A stretch of DNA of 36,804 nucleotides from Pandoraea sp. ASV26. Its GTDB lineage: Bacteria > Pseudomonadota > Gammaproteobacteria > Burkholderiales > Burkholderiaceae. The stretch is from the NCBI RefSeq assembly GCF_016428915.1, contig NZ_JAELTP010000061.1, positions 1-36,804 on the forward strand, read 5' to 3'. The position numbers were made by a program, and so were the translations under genes. Shown piece after piece: positions 1-13,495 of the stretch. The stretch's first letter is position 1. Every line of letters starts with the position of its first letter. Under the pieces are notes generated by a model, which had not been told where the DNA came from, made no database searches, and saw nothing but the letters and a program-made list of their open reading frames with translations.

Positions 1-818
1 AGGTTGGCGTGCCGTACATCATCGTGTTCCTGAACAAGTGCGACATGGTCGACGACGCCGAGCTGCTCGAGCTGGTCGAAATGGAAGTTCGCGAACTTCT
101 GTCGAAGTACGACTTCCCGGGCGACGATCTGCCGATCGTGAAGGGTTCTGCCAAGCTGGCGCTGGAAGGCGACAAGGGCGAACTCGGCGAAGTGGCCATC
201 ATGCAATTGGCTGAAGCGCTCGACACGTACATCCCGACGCCGGAACGCGCCATCGACAAGGCGTTCCTGATGCCGGTGGAAGACGTGTTCTCGATCTCGG
301 GTCGCGGTACGGTTGTGACGGGTCGCGTTGAGTCGGGCGTTATCAAGGTCGGCGAAGAAATCGAAATCGTTGGCATCGTGCCGACGGTCAAGACGATTTG
401 CACGGGCGTTGAAATGTTCCGCAAGCTGCTCGACCAAGGTCAGGCTGGCGACAACGTCGGTATTCTGCTGCGCGGCACGAAGCGTGAAGACGTCCAGCGT
501 GGTCAGGTTCTGGCCAAGCCGGGTTCGATCACGCCGCACACGGACTTCACGGGCGAAGTGTACGTTCTGTCGAAGGATGAAGGTGGTCGTCACACCCCGT
601 TCTTCAACAACTACCGTCCGCAGTTCTACTTCCGCACGACGGACGTCACGGGCTCGATCACCCTGCCGGAAGGCAAGGAAATGGTCATGCCGGGCGACAA
701 CGTGTCGATCAGTGTCAAGCTGATTGCCCCGATCGCCATGACCGAAGGTCTGCGTTTCGCAATCCGCGAAGGTGGCCGTACTGTCGGCGCCGGCGTGGTT
801 GCAAAGATCGTAGCTTAA
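1..818 (+). CDS. tuf: Elongation factor Tu, C-terminal part (5' truncated by window)
   Basis: EF-Tu carries aminoacyl-tRNA to the ribosomal A site as a GTP complex. The reading frame is open from base 3 with no start inside the window. It encodes roughly the last 271 of about 396 residues, beginning just before the NKCD guanine-specificity motif of the G domain. It continues through domain 2 ([13 protein letters not shown]) and domain 3 ([20 protein letters not shown]) and ends [10 protein letters not shown]. The sequence is near-identical in character to known proteobacterial EF-Tu. It lies directly upstream of tRNA-Trp and secE, the usual position of the tufB-type copy in betaproteobacteria. 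A second tuf begins at 36552 on the same strand. Which copy is called tufA or tufB is convention and cannot be decided here. Confidence 0.98.
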   Translation, partial: VGVPYIIVFLNKCDMVDDAELLELVEMEVRELLSKYDFPGDDLPIVKGSAKLALEGDKGELGEVAIMQLAEALDTYIPTPERAIDKAFLMPVEDVFSISGRGTVVTGRVESGVIKVGEEIEIVGIVPTVKTICTGVEMFRKLLDQGQAGDNVGILLRGTKREDVQRGQVLAKPGSITPHTDFTGEVYVLSKDEGGRHTPFFNNYRPQFYFRTTDVTGSITLPEGKEMVMPGDNVSISVKLIAPIAMTEGLRFAIREGGRTVGAGVVAKIVA

Positions 819-845
819 GCCGGTACCTTAACGGTCCGCGCTTAC

Positions 846-882
846 GGGGTCAGCTTTTGGCGGCTGGCCCCTCTGCTGTTTT
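846..882 (+). terminator. Hairpin after tuf, possible terminator or tRNA processing stem
   Basis: Bases 846–854 pair with 863–871 (nine pairs including one G·U) around an 8-nt loop. A short T-containing stretch (tctgctgtttt) follows directly before the tRNA. It could be a weak terminator after tuf, or a structure separating the mRNA from the tRNA during processing. Confidence 0.5.
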
Positions 883-958
883 AGGGGTATAGCTCAACTG
901 GCAGAGCGTCGGTCTCCAAAACCGAAGGTTGGGGGTTCGATTCCCTCTGCCCCTGCCA
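883..958 (+). tRNA. trpT: tRNA-Trp (anticodon CCA)
   Basis: A 76-nt cloverleaf. The 7-bp acceptor stem pairs AGGGGTA with TGCCCCT, with G as discriminator base and an encoded 3' CCA. The anticodon loop CTCCAAA places anticodon CCA at 916–918. The T arm contains GGTTCGATTCC. Its position between tuf and secE is the common betaproteobacterial arrangement, so the tRNA is probably processed out of the tuf–secE–nusG transcript. Confidence 0.97.
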
Positions 959-980
959 AACAACTGTCTGCAAGCTGGAA

Positions 981-1361
981 ATGGCGAATTCTCCCGTAGA
1001 AACTGTACGTACGACTGGCGACAAGCTGCTGCTGGCACTTGCCGGGCTGCTGGTGATTGCCGGTGTCGTGGCGTTCTACGCGCTGGAGCAACAGGCACTG
1101 TACGTGCGTGTCGCTGCCATCGTCGTCGTTCTGGCCATCGCAGCAGGTGTTGCATTGGCATCGCAAACCGGCAAAGGCTTCCTGGCTTTTGCCAAGGATG
1201 CGTATCGGGAAGTGGGTAAGGTCGTTTGGCCGACCCGTAAAGAGGCCGCTCAAACGACCGCGATCGTCTTCGCGTTCGTCATTGTGATGGCGCTGTATCT
1301 CTGGATCAGCGACAAGACGATCGAATGGGCGGTGTTCTCTTTGATTCTTGGCTGGAAGTGA
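981..1361 (+). CDS. secE: SecE, preprotein translocase subunit
   Basis: SecE is the small essential membrane subunit of the SecYEG translocon; it clamps the two halves of SecY. The product has 126 residues, close to E. coli SecE (127). Three hydrophobic segments are visible at about residues 15–34, 41–60 and 92–111. The conserved cytoplasmic amphipathic region, [16 protein letters not shown] (about residues 74–89), precedes the last membrane helix and is the family signature. The ATG lies 22 nt after the tRNA 3' end, with only a weak Shine-Dalgarno-like sequence. The stop codon is one base from the nusG start, so secE and nusG are translationally close. Confidence 0.97.
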   Translation: MANSPVETVRTTGDKLLLALAGLLVIAGVVAFYALEQQALYVRVAAIVVVLAIAAGVALASQTGKGFLAFAKDAYREVGKVVWPTRKEAAQTTAIVFAFVIVMALYLWISDKTIEWAVFSLILGWK

Positions 1362-1362
1362 T

Positions 1363-1920
1363 ATGTCTGATACCGGGGCTGCACCGAGTAAGAAGCGCTG
1401 GTACGTCGTTCATGCGTATTCCGGCATGGAAAAGAGCGTAGCCAAGGCGCTGCGCGAGCGTATCGCACGCGCGGGTATGGAAGATTACTTCGGCGAGATT
1501 CTCGTTCCGACCGAAGAAGTTGTTGAAACAAAGGGTGGCCACAAGTCGGTCACCGAGCGTCGTTTCTTCCCCGGCTATGTGCTGTGCGAGATGGAAATGA
1601 CGGACGACACGTGGCACTTGGTGAAGAACACCGCCAAGGTCACCGGCTTTGTCGGCGGCACGGGCAATCGCCCGATCCCGATCCGTCAGGCCGAGGTCGA
1701 CAAGATCATGTCGCAAATCAAGGACGGGGTGGAAAAGCCGCGTCCCAAGACGTTGTTCGAGGTAGGCGAGCTGGTTCGAGTCAAGGATGGTCCGTTCACG
1801 GACTTCAACGGCTCGGTGGAAGAAGTGAACTACGAAAAATCTCGCCTCCGTGTATCCGTCACCATTTTCGGACGGGCGACTCCGGTAGAACTGGAGTTCG
1901 GACAAGTCGAAAAGATCTAA
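1363..1920 (+). CDS. nusG: Transcription termination/antitermination protein NusG
   Basis: NusG binds the RNA polymerase clamp. It suppresses pausing and couples transcription to Rho or to the ribosome. I chose the ATG at 1363 ([21 protein letters not shown]), which gives 185 residues and follows the secE stop by one base; an in-frame TTG at 1348 would overlap secE and is less likely. The NGN domain starts at [10 protein letters not shown], with the typical [10 protein letters not shown] stretch in the middle. The C-terminal KOW domain runs from about [20 protein letters not shown] to the end. An intrinsic terminator begins 9 nt after the stop. Confidence 0.98.
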   Translation: MSDTGAAPSKKRWYVVHAYSGMEKSVAKALRERIARAGMEDYFGEILVPTEEVVETKGGHKSVTERRFFPGYVLCEMEMTDDTWHLVKNTAKVTGFVGGTGNRPIPIRQAEVDKIMSQIKDGVEKPRPKTLFEVGELVRVKDGPFTDFNGSVEEVNYEKSRLRVSVTIFGRATPVELEFGQVEKI

Positions 1921-1929
1921 GAATAAAAT

Positions 1930-1957
1930 GCGCCGGCGCGACGTCCGGCGCGTTTTT
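1930..1957 (+). terminator. Intrinsic terminator after nusG
   Basis: GCGCCGG (1930–1936) pairs perfectly with CCGGCGC (1945–1951), with an 8-nt loop, and is followed by G and five T residues. This should end or attenuate the tuf–trpT–secE–nusG transcript. I could not find a convincing sigma-70 promoter for rplK in the following 107 nt, so readthrough or a non-consensus promoter must supply rplKA. Confidence 0.85.
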
Positions 1958-2064
1958 GCGTTGGTGACAGCCGTCGCCGAGGAGCGCCAGTAGTCGGATT
2001 TCCGGTGAAAACGCGCTATGACTCAACCCCGAATATGCGCCACATATTCGTTCCGGAGTAAACC

Positions 2065-2496
2065 ATGGCAAAGAAAATCATCGGCTTTATCAAGCTGCAG
2101 ATTCCTGCAGGTAAAGCCAATCCGTCGCCCCCCGTGGGCCCGGCACTGGGTCAACGTGGCCTGAACATCATGGAGTTCTGCAAGGCGTTCAACGCGCAAA
2201 CGCAGAGCCTCGAGCCGGGTCTGCCGATTCCGGTGGTGATCACCGCCTTTGCGGACAAGAGCTTCACGTTCGTTCTGAAGACCCCGCCGGCAACGGTGCT
2301 GATCAAGAAGGCTGCCAACCTGCAAAAGGGTTCGAGCAAGCCGCACACCGATAAGGTGGGCAAGATCACCCGCGCACAAGCGGAAGAAATCGCGAAGACC
2401 AAGATGCCTGACCTTACCGCCTCCGATCTGGACGCCGCGGTTCGCACCATCGCTGGCAGCGCACGTTCGATGGGCATCACGGTGGAGGGTCTGTAA
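2065..2496 (+). CDS. rplK: 50S ribosomal protein L11
   Basis: L11 binds the GTPase-associated centre of 23S rRNA together with L10(L12)n and is needed for RelA activation. The product has 143 residues, the usual length is about 142. It begins [21 protein letters not shown] and contains the [22 protein letters not shown] block of the N-terminal domain. The C-terminal rRNA-binding domain ends with the family signature around [19 protein letters not shown] Shine-Dalgarno lies at 2055–2058. The TAA stop overlaps the rplA ATG by one base, indicating translational coupling. Confidence 0.99.
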   Translation: MAKKIIGFIKLQIPAGKANPSPPVGPALGQRGLNIMEFCKAFNAQTQSLEPGLPIPVVITAFADKSFTFVLKTPPATVLIKKAANLQKGSSKPHTDKVGKITRAQAEEIAKTKMPDLTASDLDAAVRTIAGSARSMGITVEGL

Positions 2497-3191
2497 TGGC
2501 TAAGATCTCGAAGCGTCAACAAGCACTGGCCGCCAAGGTCGATCGTAACAAGCTTTACCCGGTCGGCGACGCTCTGGCCCTGGTCAAGGAATGCGCAAGC
2601 GCCAAGTTCGACGAGTCGATCGACGTCGCCGTGCAACTGGGCGTGGATGCGAAGAAGTCGGACCAAGTGGTTCGTGGTTCGGTCGTTCTGCCGGCAGGTA
2701 CCGGTAAGTCGGTTCGCGTGGCTGTTTTCGCCCAGGGCGAAAAGGCTGAGCAAGCCAAGGCTGCCGGCGCAGAAATCGTGGGTATGGAAGACCTGGCCGA
2801 GCAGATCAAGGCCGGCAACATGGACTTCGATATCGTGATCGCTTCGCCGGACACGATGCGTATCGTCGGTACGCTGGGTCAGATTCTCGGCCCGCGCGGC
2901 CTGATGCCGAACCCGAAGGTTGGCACGGTGACCCCGGACGTTGCTACGGCAGTGAAGAACGCCAAGGCAGGTCAGGTGCAGTTCCGCGTTGACAAGGGCG
3001 GCATCATTCACGCCACCATCGGTCGCGCATCGTTCGAACCGGCTGCACTGCAGCAGAACCTTTCGGCACTGCTCGAAGCCCTGACGAAGGCCAAGCCGGC
3101 CTCGAGCAAGGGTGTCTACCTGCGCAAGATCGCCCTGTCGAGCACGATGGGCGTTGGCGTGCGTGTGGACCAGGCCAGCCTGACTGCGTAA
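2496..3191 (+). CDS. rplA: 50S ribosomal protein L1
   Basis: L1 forms the mobile L1 stalk that helps deacylated tRNA leave the E site; in many bacteria it also represses its own rplKA mRNA. The product has 231 residues, as expected for the family. It opens [21 protein letters not shown] and contains the conserved blocks [19 protein letters not shown] and [16 protein letters not shown]. The ATG shares its A with the last base of the rplK stop. A long non-coding leader separates it from rplJ. Confidence 0.99.
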   Translation: MAKISKRQQALAAKVDRNKLYPVGDALALVKECASAKFDESIDVAVQLGVDAKKSDQVVRGSVVLPAGTGKSVRVAVFAQGEKAEQAKAAGAEIVGMEDLAEQIKAGNMDFDIVIASPDTMRIVGTLGQILGPRGLMPNPKVGTVTPDVATAVKNAKAGQVQFRVDKGGIIHATIGRASFEPAALQQNLSALLEALTKAKPASSKGVYLRKIALSSTMGVGVRVDQASLTA

Positions 3192-3527
3192 GCAGCGGGT
3201 CAGCGACAGACAGTATCGCAATCGCAGGGTGATGGCGTCCCCTGCGATGGCTGAGATCCTCGAGATCGAAAGCCGGTAGCAAAAGACTTTGGGCGGAAGC
3301 GAGTTCTTCGGAAATCGCTTCCGGTTATCAAAGACCGTTGGCGGGAATGGGCATGGACTGACGCTCCCTTAATACGCCAGCCAACGCAGATGGCGAACCC
3401 GAACAAGTTATGCAGTCACACCGTCGCACCCGGGCAACCGGAGGCGAGGGTTGAAACTCCAGACATGTCGGTAAGCCGTTAGTGGAACGGCGTCACCATG
3501 AGGTGATGTCAATTTTGGAGGTTAACC
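3192..3527 (+). promoter_or_regulatory. Structured leader upstream of rplJ (candidate L10 autoregulatory leader)
   Basis: This 336-nt stretch has no gene and several perfect stems. ATCGCAGGG (3221–3229) pairs with CCCTGCGAT (3240–3248). CGGAAGCGA (3294–3302) pairs with TCGCTTCCG (3315–3323), is capped by a short TTC/GAA stem closed by a cUUCGg tetraloop, and may be extended by CTTTG/CAAAG (3287–3291/3329–3333). GCCGTT (3475–3480) pairs with AACGGC (3486–3491), followed by TCACC/GGTGA (3493–3497/3502–3506). In many bacteria the L10(L12) complex binds such a leader and represses rplJL translation. Position and length fit; I did not identify the L10-binding kink-turn itself. Confidence 0.6.
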
Positions 3528-4025
3528 GTGGCACTTAATCTTGATGATAAGAAAGCCGTCGTGGCAGAAGTATCGGCGCAAGTCGCCGGCGCTTCGACCA
3601 TCGTTGTGGCTGAATATCGCGGAATCACGGTTGGCGATCTGACGAAGCTTCGCGCCAATGCGCGTCAGCAAGGCGTCTACCTGCGCGTTCTGAAGAACAC
3701 GCTGGCACGCCGCGCGGTGGAAAACACCCCGTTTGCTGACCTGGCTGAGCAGATGACCGGTCCTCTGATCTACGGTATCTCGACGGATCCCGTAGCCGCT
3801 GCGAAAGTCTTGAACGACTTTTCGAAGGGCAACGACAAGTTGATCTTGAAGGCCGGCTCGTACGACGGCAAGGTGATGGACAAGGCAGGCGTGCAAGCGC
3901 TGGCCTCGATCCCGAGCCGCGACGAACTGCTCGCGAAGTTGCTGGGTGTCATGCAAGCGCCGGTTTCCGGCTTTGCTCGCGTCCTGGCTGCCGTGGCCGA
4001 GAAGAAGCAAGCGGAAGCTGCTTAA
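3528..4025 (+). CDS. rplJ: 50S ribosomal protein L10
   Basis: L10 anchors the L7/L12 dimers to 23S rRNA and forms the base of the stalk that recruits translation factors. The product has 165 residues, the family norm. The start is GTG at 3528, set by the strong Shine-Dalgarno GGAGG (3517–3521) six bases upstream. It begins [19 protein letters not shown] and contains [14 protein letters not shown] and the [12 protein letters not shown] rRNA-binding segment. The C-terminal helix that binds L12 dimers ends with KKQAEAA. rplL follows after 60 nt. Confidence 0.99.
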   Translation: MALNLDDKKAVVAEVSAQVAGASTIVVAEYRGITVGDLTKLRANARQQGVYLRVLKNTLARRAVENTPFADLAEQMTGPLIYGISTDPVAAAKVLNDFSKGNDKLILKAGSYDGKVMDKAGVQALASIPSRDELLAKLLGVMQAPVSGFARVLAAVAEKKQAEAA

Positions 4026-4085
4026 TTCTCGCCCCGGTTACACGATCGCTGACTTCGGTCCGAACACAATCTAGGAGTTTTACAA

Positions 4086-4463
4086 ATGGCAATCACGAAA
4101 GACGAAATCATCGAAGCCGTAGGCGCGATGTCGGTTATGGAACTGAACGACCTGGTCAAGGCGTTCGAAGAGAAGTTCGGCGTGTCGGCTGCTGCCCTGG
4201 CAGTTGCTGGCCCGGCAGGTGCTGGTGGCGGTGCTGCCGCTGCTGAAGAGCAAACCGAATTCAACGTCATCCTGGCAGAAGTCGGTGCAAACAAGGTCGG
4301 CGTCATTAAGGCCGTGCGCGAAATCACCGGCCTGGGCCTGAAGGAAGCCAAGGATCTGGTTGACGGCGCTCCGAAGGCTGTCAAGGAAGGCGTTGACAAG
4401 GCTGCTGCTGAAGAAGCCAAGAAGAAGCTGGAAGACGCCGGCGCCAAGGTCGAAGTTAAGTAA
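4086..4463 (+). CDS. rplL: 50S ribosomal protein L7/L12
   Basis: L7/L12 is the multi-copy stalk protein that stimulates GTPase activity of EF-Tu, EF-G and IF2. The product has 125 residues. The N-terminal dimerisation domain ([20 protein letters not shown] onward) is followed by an Ala/Gly-rich hinge ([17 protein letters not shown], about residues 39–55). The C-terminal factor-binding domain contains [20 protein letters not shown] and ends GAKVEVK. A GGAG Shine-Dalgarno (within taggagttt) precedes the ATG. A strong hairpin with a T run begins 20 nt after the stop. Confidence 0.99.
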   Translation: MAITKDEIIEAVGAMSVMELNDLVKAFEEKFGVSAAALAVAGPAGAGGGAAAAEEQTEFNVILAEVGANKVGVIKAVREITGLGLKEAKDLVDGAPKAVKEGVDKAAAEEAKKKLEDAGAKVEVK

Positions 4464-4482
4464 TTCGGCTCTGCGCGTAGGG

Positions 4483-4514
4483 AAGGCTGGCGACGAAAAG
4501 TCGTCAGCCTTTTT
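4483..4514 (+). terminator. Terminator/attenuator between rplL and rpoB
   Basis: AAGGCTGGCGAC (4483–4494) pairs with GTCGTCAGCCTT (4500–4511): 12 pairs with one G·U and a 5-nt loop, running into a T tract. In E. coli a partial terminator at the same place lowers rpoBC expression relative to the ribosomal genes, and the same role is inferred here. Confidence 0.85.
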
Positions 4515-4958
4515 GTGCTTTCAGGAGATGCAAATCCCGTAAAGAGGGTGCGGAATTCGAAAGCCAGCGCGACGTAGCGCCAAGTCGTTGAAAGCAAAAT
4601 GATTTCGCCAAAGGGCTTGTGAAGTGCGCTGTTTCAAACGCGTGTTTCACCGGCAAATTGAGCGCCAAGCAGCACCAGAGAAGTACCGAGCAAGTATCGA
4701 AGAGGCCAAAGAAAAAATCGTGCCGGGACGTGCCCGCAGCGGTTTTCTCTTTGTCTTCTGAAGCGACTGCAGAAGGCAAGTTTGGTCGGGCGACGGGCAA
4801 CACAGGCATCCGTCGCCGTCAGCCAGCGGTTGGTAGCGGCCAACCACCAAGCTCGTTGCTCCGGGGCAAGCCCGCCGTGGAGGACGTCTGGTCTCAGTCG
4901 ATGAACACCCGTTGACGATGCCTGCCGTCGTCGTCATCGTAGTGATTCGGAGATCGTA
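4515..4958 (+). promoter_or_regulatory. Long rplL–rpoB spacer, probable rpoB leader
   Basis: About 440 nt separate the attenuator from rpoB. I see no convincing gene. Two further stems lie in the distal half: GGCGACGG (4789–4796) with CCGTCGCC (4810–4817), and GGTTGG (4828–4833) with CCAACC (4840–4845). A weak GGAG at 4950–4953 precedes the rpoB ATG. No clear sigma-70 promoter was found. The structures could act in RNase III processing, as in E. coli, or in translational control of rpoB. Confidence 0.45.
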
Positions 4959-9065
<4,107 letters not shown>

Positions 9066-9091
9066 TCGCGTTCAGGCAACAGGAGAAAGCA

Positions 9092-12000
9092 ATGAAAGCT
9101 TTGCTCGATCTATTCAAGCAAGTCCAGCAGGACGAACAGTTCGACGCGATCAAGATCGGTCTGGCTTCGCCGGACAAGATCCGTTCGTGGTCGTTCGGCG
9201 AAGTGAAGAAGCCGGAGACGATCAACTACCGGACTTTCAAGCCCGAGCGTGACGGTCTGTTCTGCGCAAAGATCTTCGGTCCGATCAAGGACTACGAATG
9301 CCTTTGCGGCAAGTACAAGCGCCTGAAGCACCGTGGCGTGATCTGCGAGAAGTGCGGCGTGGAAGTCACGCTGGCGAAGGTGCGTCGCGAACGCATGGGC
9401 CACATTGAGCTGGCCTCGCCGGTCGCGCACATCTGGTTCCTGAAGTCGCTGCCGTCGCGTCTGGGCATGGTGCTCGACATGACGCTGCGCGACATCGAAC
9501 GCGTGCTGTACTTCGAAGCCTATGTGGTCCTCGAACCTGGCATGACGCCGCTCAAGCGTTGCCAGATCATGACGGAAGAGGATTACTACAACAAGGTCGA
9601 GGAATACGGCGACGAATTCCGTGCCGAGATGGGCGCGGAAGGCGTGCGCGAGCTGCTGCGCTCGATCGACATCGACCAGCAGGTCGAGCATCTGCGCGCC
9701 GAGCTGCAAGCCACGGGCTCGGAAGCCAAGATCAAGAAGTACGCCAAGCGCCTGAAGGTGCTCGAGGCATTCCAGCGCTCGGGCATCAAGCCCGAGTGGA
9801 TGGTGCTCGAAGTGCTGCCGGTGCTCCCGCCCGAGCTGCGCCCGCTGGTGCCGCTCGACGGTGGCCGCTTCGCGACCTCGGACCTGAACGATCTGTATCG
9901 CCGCGTCATCAACCGTAACAACCGTCTGAAGCGTCTGCTCGAGCTCAAGGCCCCGGACATCATCGTGCGCAACGAAAAGCGCATGCTGCAAGAGTCCGTG
10001 GACTCGCTGCTCGACAACGGCCGTCGCGGCAAGGCGATGACCGGTGCGAACAAGCGCCCGCTCAAGTCGCTGGCCGACATGATCAAGGGCAAGAGCGGTC
10101 GTTTCCGTCAGAACTTGCTCGGTAAGCGCGTTGACTACTCGGGCCGTTCGGTGATTACCGTGGGCCCGACGCTCAAGCTGCATCAGTGCGGTCTGCCGAA
10201 GTTGATGGCGCTCGAACTCTTCAAGCCGTTCATCTTCCACAAGCTGGAAGTGATGGGCGTGGCCACGACCATCAAGGCCGCGAAGAAGGAAGTCGAGAAC
10301 CAGACGCCGGTGGTGTGGGACATCCTCGAAGAGGTGATCCGCGAGCATCCGATCATGCTGAACCGCGCACCGACGCTGCACCGCCTGGGTATTCAGGCGT
10401 TTGAGCCGGTGCTGATCGAAGGCAAGGCAATTCAGCTTCACCCGCTGGTTTGCGCGGCGTTCAACGCCGACTTCGACGGTGACCAGATGGCCGTTCACGT
10501 GCCGCTGTCGCTCGAAGCGCAGATGGAAGCGCGTACCCTGATGCTGGCCTCGAACAACGTGTTGTTCCCGGCTAACGGCGATCCGTCGATCGTGCCGTCG
10601 CAGGATATCGTGCTGGGTCTGTACTACGCCACGCGTGACAAGATCAACGGCCGCGGCGAAGGCCTGTCGTTCACCGACGTCTCGGAAGTGCTGCGTGCGT
10701 ACGACAACAAGGAAGTCGAACTGGCTTCGCGTGTGAACGTGCGTATCACGGAGTACACGGTCGATCCGGAAACGGGCGAAAAGACGCCGAAGATCACGCT
10801 GTACCCGACGACTGTCGGCCGCGCGATCCTGTCGGAAATTCTGCCGCCGGGCCTGCCGTTCTCGGTGCTGAACAAGTCGCTCAAGAAGAAGGAAATCTCG
10901 AAGCTGATCAACACGGCGTTCCGCCGCTGCGGTCTGCGCGAGACGGTGATCTTCGTCGACAAGCTGATGCAGTCGGGCTTCCGCCTGGCAACGCGCGCCG
11001 GTATCTCGATCTGCGTCGACGACATGCTCGTGCCGACGAAGAAGGAAGAGCTCATCGGCGAAGCGTCGAAGAAGGTCAAGGAATACGACCGTCAGTACAT
11101 GTCGGGTCTGGTCACGGCGCAAGAGCGTTACAACAACGTCGTGGACATTTGGGGTGCTACCGGTGACGCCGTGGGTAAGGCGATGATGGAGCAGCTCTCG
11201 AAGGAAAAGACGGTCGATCGCGACGGCAACACCGTGGATCAGGAGTCGTTCAACTCGATTTACATGATGGCCGACTCCGGTGCTCGCGGTTCGAGCGCCC
11301 AGATTCGCCAGCTCGCCGGTATGCGTGGCCTGATGGCCAAGCCGGATGGCTCGATTATCGAGACGCCGATTACCGCGAACTTCCGCGAAGGCCTGAACGT
11401 GTTGCAGTACTTCATCTCGACCCACGGTGCCCGTAAGGGTCTGGCGGATACGGCACTGAAGACGGCAAACTCGGGTTACCTGACGCGTCGTCTGGTCGAC
11501 GTGACGCAGGATCTGGTCGTGGTCGAAGACGATTGCGGCACGAGCAACGGCGTGGCGATGAAGGCCCTGGTCGAGGGCGGTGAAGTGGTCGAAGCCCTGC
11601 GTGACCGTATTCTGGGTCGCGTGGCCGTGGCTGACGTCGTGAATCCGGAAACGCAGGAAACGGTGTTTGAGGCCGGCACGCTGCTCGACGAAGACGCTGT
11701 CGAAATGATCGAAACGCTGGGCATCGACGAAGTGCGCGTGCGCACGCCGCTGACCTGCGATACGCGCTTTGGTCTGTGCGCTGCCTGCTATGGCCGCGAC
11801 CTGGGCCGTGGTTCGCGCGTGAACGTCGGTGAAGCCGTCGGCGTGATCGCAGCACAGTCGATCGGTGAGCCGGGCACGCAGCTTACGATGCGTACGTTCC
11901 ACATCGGTGGTGCGGCATCGCGTGCGGCAGTGGCCTCGTCGATCGAAGCCAAGTCGAACGGTACGGTTCGCTTCTCGTCGACCATGCGTTATGTGACGAA

Positions 12001-13303
12001 TGGCCGTGGTGAGCAGATCGCCATTTCGCGTTCGGGTGAAATCCTGATCACGGACGATCATGGCCGCGAGCGCGAGCGTCACAAGGTGCCGTACGGCGCC
12101 ACGCTGCTGCATCTGGACGGCGCACAGGTCAAGGCCGGTGCCCAACTGGGTACGTGGGATCCGCTGACGCGCCCGATCATTACCGAACACGGCGGTTTCG
12201 CCAAGTTCGAGAATGTCGAGGAAGGTGTCACGGTTGCCAAGCAGATCGACGATGTGACGGGTCTGTCCACGCTGGTCGTGATCGATCCGAAGCGTCGTGG
12301 TCCGGCGTCGAAGAACGTGCGTCCGCAGGTCAAGCTGCTCGACGAGAATGGTGTGGAAGTGAAGATCCCGGGTACCGATCACGCAGTGACGATCGGCTTC
12401 CAGGTGGGCGCACTGATTACCATCAAGGACGGTCAGCACGTGCCGGTGGGTGAAGTGCTCGCACGTATCCCGACCGAAGCGCAGAAGACCCGCGATATTA
12501 CCGGGGGTCTGCCGCGTGTGGCCGAACTGTTCGAAGCGCGTGCACCGAAGGACGCCGGTATTCTGGCCGAAGTCACGGGTACCACATCGTTCGGTAAGGA
12601 CACGAAGGGCAAGCAGCGTCTGGTCATTACCGATCTGGACGGCAACCAGCACGAGTTCCTGATTCCGAAGGAAAAGCAGGTGCTGGTGCACGACGGTCAG
12701 GTGGTGAACAAGGGCGAAATGATCGTGGACGGCCCGGCCGATCCGCACGACATCCTGCGTTTGCAGGGGATCGAAGCGCTGGCACGTTACATCGTCGACG
12801 AAGTTCAGGACGTGTACCGTTTGCAGGGCGTGAAGATCAACGACAAGCACATCGAGGTGATCGTTCGCCAGATGCTGCGTCGTGTGCAGATCACCGACAA
12901 CGGCGATACGCGCTTCATCATCGGCGAACAGGTCGAACGTTCGGACATGCTCGACGAGAACGACGCCATGATTGCCGCAGGCAAGCGTCCGGCGCAGTAC
13001 GAGAACGTGCTGCTGGGTATTACGAAGGCGTCGCTGTCGACGGATTCGTTCATCTCGGCGGCATCGTTCCAGGAAACGACGCGCGTGCTGACCGAAGCGG
13101 CCATCATGGGTAAGAAGGACGACCTGCGTGGCTTGAAGGAAAACGTCATCGTCGGCCGTCTGATCCCGGCAGGTACGGGTCTGGCGTATCACAAGGCCCG
13201 CCGGGCCCGCGAGACGTCGGATCGCGAGCGTCACGACCAGATTGCTCTGGAAGAGGCGTTTGCCCCGATGCCGAACTCGGTGGAAGAGCCTACGGCAGAG
13301 TAA
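9092..13303 (+). CDS. rpoC: DNA-directed RNA polymerase beta' subunit
   Basis: RpoC carries the catalytic magnesium site of RNA polymerase. The product has 1403 residues, close to E. coli (1407). The N-terminal zinc site is Cys70, Cys72, Cys85 and Cys88. The active-site loop NADFDGD places the metal-binding aspartates at 460, 462 and 464, the same numbers as in E. coli. A second zinc site includes Cys889, Cys896 and Cys899. The bridge-helix/trigger-loop region follows ([20 protein letters not shown]). An AGGAG Shine-Dalgarno lies about 9 nt upstream of the ATG. Two hairpins and a strong terminator follow the gene. Confidence 0.99.
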   Translation: MKALLDLFKQVQQDEQFDAIKIGLASPDKIRSWSFGEVKKPETINYRTFKPERDGLFCAKIFGPIKDYECLCGKYKRLKHRGVICEKCGVEVTLAKVRRERMGHIELASPVAHIWFLKSLPSRLGMVLDMTLRDIERVLYFEAYVVLEPGMTPLKRCQIMTEEDYYNKVEEYGDEFRAEMGAEGVRELLRSIDIDQQVEHLRAELQATGSEAKIKKYAKRLKVLEAFQRSGIKPEWMVLEVLPVLPPELRPLVPLDGGRFATSDLNDLYRRVINRNNRLKRLLELKAPDIIVRNEKRMLQESVDSLLDNGRRGKAMTGANKRPLKSLADMIKGKSGRFRQNLLGKRVDYSGRSVITVGPTLKLHQCGLPKLMALELFKPFIFHKLEVMGVATTIKAAKKEVENQTPVVWDILEEVIREHPIMLNRAPTLHRLGIQAFEPVLIEGKAIQLHPLVCAAFNADFDGDQMAVHVPLSLEAQMEARTLMLASNNVLFPANGDPSIVPSQDIVLGLYYATRDKINGRGEGLSFTDVSEVLRAYDNKEVELASRVNVRITEYTVDPETGEKTPKITLYPTTVGRAILSEILPPGLPFSVLNKSLKKKEISKLINTAFRRCGLRETVIFVDKLMQSGFRLATRAGISICVDDMLVPTKKEELIGEASKKVKEYDRQYMSGLVTAQERYNNVVDIWGATGDAVGKAMMEQLSKEKTVDRDGNTVDQESFNSIYMMADSGARGSSAQIRQLAGMRGLMAKPDGSIIETPITANFREGLNVLQYFISTHGARKGLADTALKTANSGYLTRRLVDVTQDLVVVEDDCGTSNGVAMKALVEGGEVVEALRDRILGRVAVADVVNPETQETVFEAGTLLDEDAVEMIETLGIDEVRVRTPLTCDTRFGLCAACYGRDLGRGSRVNVGEAVGVIAAQSIGEPGTQLTMRTFHIGGAASRAAVASSIEAKSNGTVRFSSTMRYVTNGRGEQIAISRSGEILITDDHGRERERHKVPYGATLLHLDGAQVKAGAQLGTWDPLTRPIITEHGGFAKFENVEEGVTVAKQIDDVTGLSTLVVIDPKRRGPASKNVRPQVKLLDENGVEVKIPGTDHAVTIGFQVGALITIKDGQHVPVGEVLARIPTEAQKTRDITGGLPRVAELFEARAPKDAGILAEVTGTTSFGKDTKGKQRLVITDLDGNQHEFLIPKEKQVLVHDGQVVNKGEMIVDGPADPHDILRLQGIEALARYIVDEVQDVYRLQGVKINDKHIEVIVRQMLRRVQITDNGDTRFIIGEQVERSDMLDENDAMIAAGKRPAQYENVLLGITKASLSTDSFISAASFQETTRVLTEAAIMGKKDDLRGLKENVIVGRLIPAGTGLAYHKARRARETSDRERHDQIALEEAFAPMPNSVEEPTAE

Positions 13304-13311
13304 TCAGGAAG

Positions 13312-13337
13312 GCGGCGCTGGCGAAAGCGAGCGCCGC
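13312..13337 (+). other. GAAA-capped hairpin after rpoC
   Basis: GCGGCGCT (13312–13319) pairs with AGCGCCGC (13330–13337). Inside the loop, GC(GAAA)GC forms a GNRA tetraloop cap. It lies 8 nt after the rpoC stop and upstream of the terminator, and may protect the 3' end. Confidence 0.6.
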
Positions 13338-13362
13338 TGACCCGAAACCGAAGTCGTTGCAG

Positions 13363-13395
13363 AAACGGCACCCTTTGCGGGGTGCCGTTTTTTTT
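13363..13395 (+). terminator. Strong intrinsic terminator of the rpoBC operon
   Basis: AAACGGCACCC (13363–13373) pairs perfectly with GGGTGCCGTTT (13380–13390). The loop is six bases and the T run extends to 13395. This cleanly ends the essential block before the accessory genes. Confidence 0.95.
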
Positions 13396-13442
13396 GCCGG
13401 CTCGCTGTCCGTCAGTTTGGGTTTAAGTATTTGAAACCACGA

Positions 13443-13448
13443 TATAAT
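13443..13448 (+). promoter_or_regulatory. Candidate -10 element for the mannose-1-phosphate guanylyltransferase gene
   Basis: A perfect TATAAT lies 47 nt before the start at 13496, in a locally AT-rich stretch. No good -35 box sits at 16–18 bp: TTTAAG is at 15 bp and TTGGGT at 20 bp. The promoter is therefore plausible but not certain. Confidence 0.5.
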
Positions 13449-13495
13449 TTTCGCTCCATTAAAGCGATGTCGCGTCGCATCCTACGATCCGGAAT

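Noticed and set aside
4619-4915. 98-codon open frame in the rplL–rpoB spacer
   Set aside because: GTG start without a Shine-Dalgarno, no similarity recognised, and it runs through the predicted leader hairpins.
9110-13234. Open frame of 1374 codons on the - strand opposite rpoC
   Set aside because: Same shadow effect as opposite rpoB; composition is a mirror of RpoC codon bias.
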